Source: Ferdinandcohnia sp047238305 (GTDB lineage: Bacteria > Bacillota > Bacilli > Bacillales > Bacillaceae_L). Taken from it: 64,000 nt of DNA. The notes under the pieces were generated by a model that worked only from the letters and a program-made list of their open reading frames with translations, was not told where the DNA came from and made no database searches. Position numbers and translations under genes: made by a program. The stretch covers positions 2,480,001 through 2,544,000 of the forward strand of contig NZ_JBDFMO010000001.1 of assembly GCF_047238305.1 (NCBI RefSeq). The letters are read 5' to 3'. This document shows, piece after piece, positions 50,096 to 57,365 of the stretch. Each line of letters opens with the position of its first letter. Within the stretch, counting starts at the first letter, position 1.

Positions 50096-51028
50096 ATGAG
50101 AAAAATTATTGTTGGTTCTCGAAGAAGTAAATTAGCGATTACACAAACAAACTGGGTAATCCAGCAGCTTAAAAATCTGGGTGTTCCCAATGAATTTGAG
50201 GTTAAGGAAATCGTAACAAAAGGTGATAAGATTCTGGATGTTACACTATCCAAAGTGGGCGGAAAAGGCCTTTTCGTAAAGGAAATTGAGCAAGCTTTAT
50301 ATGATAAGGAAATTGATATGGCTGTCCACAGTATGAAGGATATGCCTGCTGAACTACCTGAAGGACTTGTCATAGGATGTGTTCCGAAGCGTGAAGATCA
50401 TCGTGATGTCATCATCTCAAAAGGGGATGTATCCTTCGACAATCTTCCTACTGGGGCAATTGTTGGAACAAGCAGTTTACGAAGAAGCTCACAGCTCCTT
50501 GCAAAAAGAGATGATATTGAAATTAAATGGATACGTGGAAACATCGATACAAGACTTTCCAAGCTAGAAAATGAAGACTACGATGCAATCGTTTTAGCAG
50601 CTGCAGGCTTGAAGCGCATGGGATGGTCTGATGATGTAGTATCCGAATTTGTGGAACCAGAGGTTTGTTTACCAGCAGTTGGTCAAGGTGCTCTTGCTAT
50701 TGAATGCCGCGAAGATGATGCTGAAATTTTACTTGCATTGTCAAAATTAAATGACGAATATACTCAAAATACAGTGGCAGCAGAGCGTGCTTTTCTTCAT
50801 AAAATGGAAGGTGGCTGCCAGGTTCCAATTGCAGCTTATGCAACAATGTCAGGTGATAAAGAAATTGCGTTAACTGCTTTGGTGGGCTCACCAGATGGGA
50901 AAACCATTTTTAAAGAACAGGTTTATGGGGAAAATCCAATAGAAGTTGGACATGAAGCTGCGAAAAAATTATCAGACCTTGGTGCAAAAGAGTTAATTGA
51001 CCAAGTGAAAGAGGAGCTTAATAAGTAA
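50096..51028 (+). CDS. hemC: Porphobilinogen deaminase
   Basis: This 310-residue enzyme joins four porphobilinogens into hydroxymethylbilane. The N-terminal VGSRRSKLAITQTNWVI binds substrate, and the cofactor-attachment cysteine is in MEGGCQVPIAAYA. KDMPAELPEGL and GTSSLRRSSQL are family motifs. The start is ATG behind AGGAGGAGC. Its stop overlaps the hemD start (TAATG). Confidence 0.97.
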   Translation: MRKIIVGSRRSKLAITQTNWVIQQLKNLGVPNEFEVKEIVTKGDKILDVTLSKVGGKGLFVKEIEQALYDKEIDMAVHSMKDMPAELPEGLVIGCVPKREDHRDVIISKGDVSFDNLPTGAIVGTSSLRRSSQLLAKRDDIEIKWIRGNIDTRLSKLENEDYDAIVLAAAGLKRMGWSDDVVSEFVEPEVCLPAVGQGALAIECREDDAEILLALSKLNDEYTQNTVAAERAFLHKMEGGCQVPIAAYATMSGDKEIALTALVGSPDGKTIFKEQVYGENPIEVGHEAAKKLSDLGAKELIDQVKEELNK

Positions 51029-51816
51029 TGGATAGCACACAACCTCTGTTGGGAAAAACGATTTTAAATACAAGAGGTAAAAGTGCGGCTGCAGCATTTT
51101 CTAAGAAAATCTTGGCAGCAGGTGGAACTCCAATTGAAATACCATTACTAACGTTCCAAAAACCAAAAGATACAACGATTATTGCAGAAACAATAAAGAA
51201 TTTACACAGGTATGAATGGCTGGTTTTCACAAGTAAAAATGGTGTTGATTTCTTTTTTGAGTTTTATGATCAAGTATTGGAAAAAGTAACTAAGAATATT
51301 CCAATGCCCAAAATAGCTGTTGTCGGTTCAAAAACGGAGAAGACTTTGTTGGCAAAAGGCTATAGACCGGTGCTTGTACCTGATGAATTTATCGCAGAAG
51401 GTTTGTTTGAAAGTTTAAGACCTTATGTGATGCCAGGTGTCCGCTTTTTACTAGCTCGTGGGAATTTATCACGATCTTTTTTAGTCGATGAATTAACAAA
51501 ACATGGTGCTGTGGCAACAGATTTAATTGTCTATGAAACAGTTGGAGATTCTCGTGATAAGGAACATTTAATCACGCTTTTGAAAGAAAAACAAATTGAT
51601 ATTATCACCTTCACAAGTCCATCTACAGTGAAGCAATTCTATAAAATAGTGGAACAAACGGAGTGGGAAGAATGGACAAATCATGTACTATTCGCTTGCA
51701 TCGGACCGGAAACAAAGAAAGCGGCGGACCATTTACATATCCCAATTCATATTTGTCCTAAGAATTATACAACTGACCATTTACTCGATGAAATTATAAA
51801 TTATTTAAAAGCATAA
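51028..51816 (+). CDS. hemD: Uroporphyrinogen-III synthase
   Basis: This 262-residue two-domain protein cyclises hydroxymethylbilane. The family diverges strongly in sequence; visible features are ILNTRGKSAAAAFSKKI, WLVFTSKNGVDFFFE, VGSKTEKTLLAKGY and ITFTSPSTVKQFY, the repeated FTSxNxV-type loops. The ATG overlaps the hemC stop. Position between hemC and hemB makes the assignment secure. Confidence 0.94.
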   Translation: MDSTQPLLGKTILNTRGKSAAAAFSKKILAAGGTPIEIPLLTFQKPKDTTIIAETIKNLHRYEWLVFTSKNGVDFFFEFYDQVLEKVTKNIPMPKIAVVGSKTEKTLLAKGYRPVLVPDEFIAEGLFESLRPYVMPGVRFLLARGNLSRSFLVDELTKHGAVATDLIVYETVGDSRDKEHLITLLKEKQIDIITFTSPSTVKQFYKIVEQTEWEEWTNHVLFACIGPETKKAADHLHIPIHICPKNYTTDHLLDEIINYLKA

Positions 51817-51830
51817 GGAGGAGAATATAG

Positions 51831-52811
51831 ATGGAGAAATTACAATTTGCTAGACATCGAAGATTACGTCAATCAGCAAACATGAGAGCATTAGTGCGTG
51901 AAACACATCTACATACTGATGATTTAATTTACCCATTATTCATTGTGGAAGGAGACAATAAAAAAATTGAAGTTTCCTCAATGCCGGGTGTCTATAATAT
52001 TTCATTAGATTTACTGGAGCAAGAACTTATTGAAATTGTAGAGTTAGGTATTAAATCAGTCATTTTATTCGGTGTGCCTAATGATAAGGATGAGGTTGGT
52101 ACAGAGGCTTATCATGATCACGGCATTGTTCAAGGGGCAACAAGATTTATAAAGGAAAAACATCCAGAATTAATCGTAATTGCAGATACCTGCCTATGTG
52201 AATACACATCACATGGCCATTGCGGAGTGATTGAAAACGGAGAAGTACTAAATGACCCGTCGTTAGAATTATTAGCGAAAACTGCCGTAAGTCAGGCAAA
52301 AGCGGGTGCAGACATTATTGCACCATCTAACATGATGGACGGATTTGTGACAGCGATACGTCACGGTTTGGATGAAGCAGGCTTTGAAAATGTGCCAATC
52401 ATGTCCTATGCGGTTAAGTACTCATCTGCCTTTTATGGTCCATTTCGTGATGCAGCTGGGAGCTCTCCTTCTTTTGGTGACCGTAAAACCTATCAAATGG
52501 ATTATGCTAACCGTTTAGAAGCATTACGTGAAGCAGAATCTGATATTGAAGAAGGCGCAGATTTCCTTATCGTAAAGCCGGGATTGTCTTACCTAGATAT
52601 CGTTCGCGATGTTAAAAACCATTTTAATGCACCGATAGTTGCTTATAACGTGAGTGGAGAATACTCAATGATTAAAGCAGCAGCTCAAAACGGTTGGATC
52701 AATGAACAAGAAATTGTCATGGAAATGCTAACAGGGATGAAACGTGCAGGAGCGGATTTGATCATTACGTATCACTCAAAAGATGTTGCACGTTGGTTAA
52801 AGGAAAATTAA
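51831..52811 (+). CDS. hemB: Delta-aminolevulinic acid dehydratase
   Basis: This 326-residue enzyme condenses two ALA into porphobilinogen. The metal-site region ADTCLCEYTSHGHCGV has three Cys, as in zinc-type enzymes. The Schiff-base lysines are in SYAVKYSSAFYGPFRDAAG and FLIVKPGLSYLD. The start is ATG behind AAGGAGGAG. A 70-bp gap with a GTCCC/GGGAC-type hairpin separates it from hemL. Confidence 0.97.
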   Translation: MEKLQFARHRRLRQSANMRALVRETHLHTDDLIYPLFIVEGDNKKIEVSSMPGVYNISLDLLEQELIEIVELGIKSVILFGVPNDKDEVGTEAYHDHGIVQGATRFIKEKHPELIVIADTCLCEYTSHGHCGVIENGEVLNDPSLELLAKTAVSQAKAGADIIAPSNMMDGFVTAIRHGLDEAGFENVPIMSYAVKYSSAFYGPFRDAAGSSPSFGDRKTYQMDYANRLEALREAESDIEEGADFLIVKPGLSYLDIVRDVKNHFNAPIVAYNVSGEYSMIKAAAQNGWINEQEIVMEMLTGMKRAGADLIITYHSKDVARWLKEN

Positions 52812-52814
52812 CGA

Positions 52815-52860
52815 ATGAAGTGCCTGTCCCTCATTAACGCGATGGGGACAAGGCCCCATT
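52815..52860. repeat. Short inverted-repeat element between hemB and hemL
   Basis: GAAGTGCCTGTCCCTCAT and ATGGGGACAAGGC form an imperfect hairpin with one bulge. It has the form of short intergenic repeats common in Bacillaceae. It lies inside the operon and has no T tract. Confidence 0.5.
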
Positions 52861-52880
52861 AAAAGAAAGGGGTTAAGAAG

Positions 52881-54170
52881 ATGAGAAGTTATGAAAAGTC
52901 AAAAGCGGCTTTTTCGGAAAGTATCCACCTTATGCCAGGTGGAGTAAATAGTCCAGTTCGTGCTTTCAAATCCGTAAATATGGATCCAATTTTCATGGAG
53001 CGCGGGAAGGGCTCAAAAATATATGATATCGATGGAAATGAATACATAGATTACGTACTATCTTGGGGACCTCTTATTCACGGTCATGCAAATGATCAAG
53101 TGGTAGAAGCCCTTAAAAAAGCAACAGAAATGGGAACAAGCTTTGGGGCTCCGACATTATCTGAAAATAAACTTGCTAAACTTGTAATTGAACGGGTTCC
53201 TTCCATTGAAATCGTTCGTATGGTAAACTCCGGAACAGAAGCCACTATGAGTGCATTACGTTTAGCTCGCGGTTATACAGGTCGTAATAAAATCTTGAAA
53301 TTTGAAGGCTGTTATCACGGACATGGTGACTCGTTATTAATTAAAGCAGGGTCTGGTGTGGCAACACTTGGTTTACCTGATAGTCCAGGCGTACCTGAGG
53401 GCATTGCTAAAAATACTATAACAGTGCCTTATAATGATTTAGAAGCAGTAAAATATGCATTTGAACAGTTTGGAGAAGATATTGCTGGCGTCATCGTCGA
53501 GCCAGTCGCAGGAAACATGGGGGTTGTTCCTCCGCAACCTGGATTCCTTGAAGGACTTCGCGAAATTACAACACAGTATGGTACATTGTTAATTTTTGAT
53601 GAAGTTATGACAGGATTCCGTGTTGATTATCATTGTGCTCAAGGTTATTTTGGTGTTACACCTGATATTACTTGTCTAGGTAAAGTAATCGGTGGTGGTC
53701 TACCTGTAGGAGCATATGGTGGACGTGCAGACATTATGGAAAAAATCGCACCAGCCGGACCAATTTACCAAGCAGGAACACTTTCTGGTAATCCACTAGC
53801 GATGACTGCAGGCTATGAGACTTTATCACAGTTAAAACCAGAAGACTATACAGAGTTCAAAAAGAAAGCTGATCGACTGGAAGAAGGACTTACGAAGGCA
53901 GCTGAAAAATATGACATCCCACATTGCATTAATCGTGCTGGTTCGATGATTGGCTTCTTCTTTACAAATGAAAAGGTCATTAACTATGATGTTGCCAAAA
54001 CATCTAACTTAGAGTATTTTGCAACGTATTATCGTGAAATGGCAAATGGTGGAGTATTCTTACCGCCATCTCAATTTGAAGGTATTTTCCTTTCTACCGC
54101 TCATTCTGAAGAAGATATCGAAAAAACAATTCAAGCAGCCGAAAATGCATTTTCAATAATTAAAGGCTAA
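52881..54170 (+). CDS. hemL: Glutamate-1-semialdehyde 2,1-aminomutase
   Basis: This 429-residue PLP enzyme makes 5-aminolevulinate from the HemA product. The PLP lysine is in TCLGKVIGGGLPVGAYGG. VNSGTEATMSALRLARGYTGR and EPVAGNMGVVPP are aminotransferase class III motifs, and FDEVMTGFRV precedes them. The start is ATG with GAAAGGGG upstream. It ends hemAXCDBL and is followed by a strong terminator. Confidence 0.97.
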   Translation: MRSYEKSKAAFSESIHLMPGGVNSPVRAFKSVNMDPIFMERGKGSKIYDIDGNEYIDYVLSWGPLIHGHANDQVVEALKKATEMGTSFGAPTLSENKLAKLVIERVPSIEIVRMVNSGTEATMSALRLARGYTGRNKILKFEGCYHGHGDSLLIKAGSGVATLGLPDSPGVPEGIAKNTITVPYNDLEAVKYAFEQFGEDIAGVIVEPVAGNMGVVPPQPGFLEGLREITTQYGTLLIFDEVMTGFRVDYHCAQGYFGVTPDITCLGKVIGGGLPVGAYGGRADIMEKIAPAGPIYQAGTLSGNPLAMTAGYETLSQLKPEDYTEFKKKADRLEEGLTKAAEKYDIPHCINRAGSMIGFFFTNEKVINYDVAKTSNLEYFATYYREMANGGVFLPPSQFEGIFLSTAHSEEDIEKTIQAAENAFSIIKG

Positions 54171-54179
54171 GAAGACCAT

Positions 54180-54222
54180 AAGGCAGACTCAGATAAAACA
54201 AACTGGGTCTGCCTTTTTATTT
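54180..54222 (+). terminator. Intrinsic terminator of the hem operon
   Basis: AAGGCAGAC pairs with GTCTGCCTT across a 22-nt loop and is followed by TTTATTT. Confidence 0.88.
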
Positions 54223-54327
54223 CAAACAACTTCTTTAAGAACTTATCATAAATCCCCTGGAACTATCATAAAAATTGTAATGTCATAATAAATCTGTTTA
54301 GAAGGAGACTGAAAGGAGGAGTAGCTG

Positions 54328-55533
54328 ATGTCATCTGAAAACTTACGATTTTCAGTAGAGGAATCAGTCTGGTTTCAAAAGGGACAGGAAGTCTCTGAGC
54401 TCATCTCAATATCACTTGACCCTGATATTGTCATTCAAGAGCATGACCAATATGTGTCCATTCGCGGTGCATTACAGCTAACAGGTGAATATCGAATAGA
54501 TGAAAACAGTGCGGAAGAGGGAGATCGTGACTTTGCCTCGGTTCGACTGGTAAATGAGGTTATTACACGTGAGGATGGAATTAGTGAACTAACCCATCGC
54601 TTCCCTGTCGACATTACGATTCCACAAGACCGTGTTCAAAGCTTAGATGATGTGTATGTTTTAATTGAAACATTTGACTATGAAATTCCAAAGCGGGGCT
54701 GTTTACAGGTCGTTGCCGATTTAGCCATAAGTGGTATCCGAGGGGTTACTCAAGCACCTAAAGAGGAAGCTTCACCTGAGACGATGAAACAAGAAGAACA
54801 ATCTCCTGTTGCTGTTGAGCAAACTGCTGAAGAAACATTGGAGCTTGTAAGAAGCAGTTCATTTGAAGAGGAAGAAGAAACTCAAGTAGCTGCAGAGGAA
54901 GTAAGTGAAGAAGAAGATGTTCATGTAGTTGAAGAAATTCATGAAGAGCAGGAAGAGGTAGTACTACAAAACGAAGAGGAAGTAGTGCTACATAGTGAGG
55001 TAGAGGAACAGGAAGTTATTGTTACAAGGGAACAGCAGGAAGAAGAATCTGATGCTGACCTTTTTGTTCCTTTTGAGGTCGAAGCCAGAAAAGAAGTCTA
55101 TCTGGAACAGGACGAGGAAGTTGAGGTTGTTGAAGCAATTGAAGAAGAAGAGGTGCAAGCCGTTTTAACACCTTCAATTGAGGTGAAAGCGAGGCATGAT
55201 AATCAATTAAGCTTTGGTTCTGATCAACCAAATAAGAAAAGCTCCACAGCCATCCGGGAAAAAGAAGTGGTTCAGGAGCATAGAGATGAACAAACAGAAG
55301 AATCTGTAAAACGAAGTGAAAATGATTTGTTATTAACCAAAATATTTGGTAGAGATGAAGTGGATGACCATACGACAATGAAAATCTGTATCGTCCAGCA
55401 TGGAGATTCATTGGAAAAAATTGCTCAGCGTTATGAAATAAGTGTGCAACAATTAGTCCGGGTTAATTCACTAAATACCGATTCCGTTTCTGAAGGACAG
55501 TTATTATATATCCCTGTTCAAGCGAATACGTAA
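54328..55533 (+). CDS. spoVID: Spore coat assembly protein SpoVID
   Basis: This 401-residue morphogenetic protein attaches the coat to the forespore surface. The N-terminal SpoVID domain (about residues 1-145) starts LRFSVEESVWFQKGQEVSELISI. A long, very acidic Glu-rich linker (about 150-300) with many EEE runs follows. A C-terminal LysM domain (KICIVQHGDSLEKIAQRYEI near residue 352) ends the protein. The start is ATG behind AAAGGAGGAG. In B. subtilis it is made by sigma-E; CATAA-type sequences near 54246-54300 may be part of that promoter but are not clear. Confidence 0.95.
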   Translation: MSSENLRFSVEESVWFQKGQEVSELISISLDPDIVIQEHDQYVSIRGALQLTGEYRIDENSAEEGDRDFASVRLVNEVITREDGISELTHRFPVDITIPQDRVQSLDDVYVLIETFDYEIPKRGCLQVVADLAISGIRGVTQAPKEEASPETMKQEEQSPVAVEQTAEETLELVRSSSFEEEEETQVAAEEVSEEEDVHVVEEIHEEQEEVVLQNEEEVVLHSEVEEQEVIVTREQQEEESDADLFVPFEVEARKEVYLEQDEEVEVVEAIEEEEVQAVLTPSIEVKARHDNQLSFGSDQPNKKSSTAIREKEVVQEHRDEQTEESVKRSENDLLLTKIFGRDEVDDHTTMKICIVQHGDSLEKIAQRYEISVQQLVRVNSLNTDSVSEGQLLYIPVQANT

Positions 55534-55537
55534 AGAA

Positions 55538-55574
55538 GATAGGGTGGGGAGGAAAACCTCGCCCTGTTTTCTTG
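55538..55574 (+). terminator. Hairpin after spoVID, possible terminator
   Basis: AGGGTGGGGAGG and CCTCGCCCT form an imperfect stem around AAAA, followed by GTTTTCTT. Confidence 0.5.
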
Positions 55575-55617
55575 ATTGTGACCATTAAAATTGCTAGGAA
55601 AGAGAGTGGTTGGCCCA

Positions 55618-56658
55618 ATGAATAAAAATGATATAAGTAGTATCGGGCCTATCTTAGAGAAATATAGTCTAAAGCCCTTATCACTTGAACGATTCGGGAA
55701 AATCACAAAAGTCGTTACAGACAAAGGCATTTATGCTCTTAAATCGATTTCGCACAAAATCAATCCATCCTTCCCCACTTTCCTTCAACAATTATTTCAA
55801 CAGGGTTACACGAGGGCTGTCCCCATTTACCCAACTGGCGAAGGAAAATATCTTGTTTATCATAACCAAAAATTCCATTATCTAATGCCATGGTTGAAAA
55901 GCCATACACTCGATCATCGTGGAGATCATTATCTTGGGTTTTTTAAAGAAATTGCAAGGATTCATCTAACAACTGTAAGTAAACAACAAATTAATGAAGA
56001 AAATGAGATTACAGGACACTATGAAACAATCATCAAAAAATGGGAAGAACGTAACCAATTTCTTGAAAGGCTTGTTGTAGAAGCAGAGGCAAAATGGTAC
56101 ATGTCCCCTTTTGAACTACAGTTTTGTACGTATTTTTATGAAACCAGTCTTGCCTCATCTTTTGCAAGAACCCAACTCGAAAAATGGCATGAAATAATGA
56201 AAGAGAGTAAGTCATTTCGTAACGCCTTAACGCTAAATAATCTATCAGAATCTCATTTTTTATATGATGATAGCGGTAAAGGGTATCTTTCAAATTTTGA
56301 AAAAGCTGGATTTGCTAGTCCAACAAATGATTTAGTGAGTCTTTATTTCCGTATATTAAAAACATATCCAATGCTATGTACGGATTGTCTAGAGTGGTTT
56401 GAAGCCTATCAAAGCCGTTTTCCATTGCGGGAAGAGGAATTTTATCTTTTTTTAAGCCATTTAACATTTCCAGAACCCATTTACCGGTGTGTGCGGAATT
56501 ATTCTGAGCGTAAACAAAACAAATCGGAGCGGGAGCATGTCCAAGCTTTACAAAGAGCTTATTGGCTCACGAAAAACATTGAATTCGTTTCCGTGAAACT
56601 TCTTGAGGCAGAACAAAAAAGAAAAGAGCAGGGAGAAGAAGAATCCCATACGGAATAA
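55618..56658 (+). CDS. ysxE: CotS-family spore protein (YsxE-like)
   Basis: This roughly 346-residue protein is of the aminoglycoside-phosphotransferase-like (CotS/YsxE) spore coat family. YLVYHNQKFHYLMPWLKSHTL and the later FEKAGFASPTNDLVSLYFRIL match the kinase-like fold. The catalytic HxD-type motif is degraded (SESHFLYDDSGKGYLSNFEKAG), so it is likely a pseudokinase. The start taken is ATG at 55618; GTG at 55606 is also in frame with GGAAAG upstream. It is next to spoVID as in B. subtilis and is probably a coat protein. Confidence 0.88.
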   Translation: MNKNDISSIGPILEKYSLKPLSLERFGKITKVVTDKGIYALKSISHKINPSFPTFLQQLFQQGYTRAVPIYPTGEGKYLVYHNQKFHYLMPWLKSHTLDHRGDHYLGFFKEIARIHLTTVSKQQINEENEITGHYETIIKKWEERNQFLERLVVEAEAKWYMSPFELQFCTYFYETSLASSFARTQLEKWHEIMKESKSFRNALTLNNLSESHFLYDDSGKGYLSNFEKAGFASPTNDLVSLYFRILKTYPMLCTDCLEWFEAYQSRFPLREEEFYLFLSHLTFPEPIYRCVRNYSERKQNKSEREHVQALQRAYWLTKNIEFVSVKLLEAEQKRKEQGEEESHTE

Positions 56659-56675
56659 TGTATGGGATTTTCTAA
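56640..56675 (+). terminator. Intrinsic terminator after ysxE
   Basis: AATCCCATAC pairs with GTATGGGATT and is followed by TTCT. The stem overlaps the end of ysxE and reaches the stop of the minus-strand gene. Confidence 0.7.
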
Positions 56676-56866
56676 ACCCAATCTAATTGAATGCATACTA
56701 CAAGGAAAATTAAGATGGCTAAAAAAAATACATCAATCGTGGTTGGAATAAAAATAGTCCGAACAGCTTGAACAACTGTAATCGGAATAATAAATTGCGC
56801 ACAAAAATCCCGAGTTTGACGCAACCAATGAGGATACGAATATTTTCTAAAACGACGTCCTTTCAC
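56672..56866 (-). CDS. Small membrane protein, unknown
   Basis: This 64-residue minus-strand protein starts at GTG 56866, where GGGAGAG lies 6 bp upstream. The N-terminus is basic (MKGRRFRKYSYPHWLRQTRDF), followed by a long hydrophobic stretch (about residues 23-60) with one or two helices. A longer frame from 56929 is not supported by a ribosome binding site. I do not recognise the family. It lies between ysxE and the valS T-box and converges on ysxE. Confidence 0.6.
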   Translation of the reverse strand: MKGRRFRKYSYPHWLRQTRDFCAQFIIPITVVQAVRTIFIPTTIDVFFLAILIFLVVCIQLDWV

Positions 56867-57005
56867 GCTGATCTCTCCCTTCAAATATCCTATAATTAAA
56901 ATATGCTTGGATAAACAGAATAGTTCCAATCAGATAAATTTGTAACAAAAAGCAACAAAATGAATAAAGGATAAAAATCTTGGCTACCCTTATTGACAAT
57001 ACCTA

Positions 57006-57034
57006 TTGAAATTCATAAAAATAAGTAGTAGAAT
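57006..57034 (+). promoter_or_regulatory. Sigma-A promoter of the valS leader
   Basis: TTGAAA (57006-57011), a 17-bp spacer and TAGAAT (57029-57034). Confidence 0.65.
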
Positions 57035-57060
57035 CTTTAAGTAAATATAAAAATTCTTAC

Positions 57061-57267
57061 ATACGATGAGAGGGAAGAGTACATCGGAAACCCCTTCAGA
57101 GAGAGAAATCAGTAGCTGTGAGATTTCTTAGGAACGTTACGATGGAAGGTCGCCCTTAAGTAGCTTTTATGAAATTTGAGTAGTAAAAGCCGGTGAAAAG
57201 CCGTTATCTTTTCTTGAGAGCATAGATACGTTTCTTTATCTATGAAAAAAGGTGGTACCGCGAATAA
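57061..57267 (+). ncRNA. T-box leader, valine specific
   Basis: The stem I AGAGAGA element is at 57100-57106. The specifier loop GATGGAAG-GTC-GCCCTTAAGT contains GTC (57149-57151, Val). The T-box AGGTGGTACCGCG is at 57250-57262. Uncharged tRNA-Val should promote read-through into valS. Confidence 0.93.
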
Positions 57268-57310
57268 ACTCCATTCGTCCTTTTATGAGGATGAGTGGAG
57301 TTTTTTATTT
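57268..57310 (+). terminator. T-box-controlled terminator before valS
   Basis: ACTCCA/TGGAGT with an inner GTCCT/AGGAT pairing is followed by TTTTTATTT. The solo end of repeat family B begins in its T tract. Confidence 0.9.
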
Positions 57311-57332
57311 ATACGCCAAGGCGTATTTGATT
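57308..57332. repeat. Solo right end of repeat family B (valS leader)
   Basis: ATACGCCAAGGCGTATTTGATT is the same right-end palindrome found at 10766-10788 and 26598-26620. The remaining 120 bp of the element are absent. It again lies between the T-box terminator and the ribosome binding site. Confidence 0.75.
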
Positions 57333-57365
57333 GAATTTTGGCTATTTTTTTAAGGAGGAAAACTC

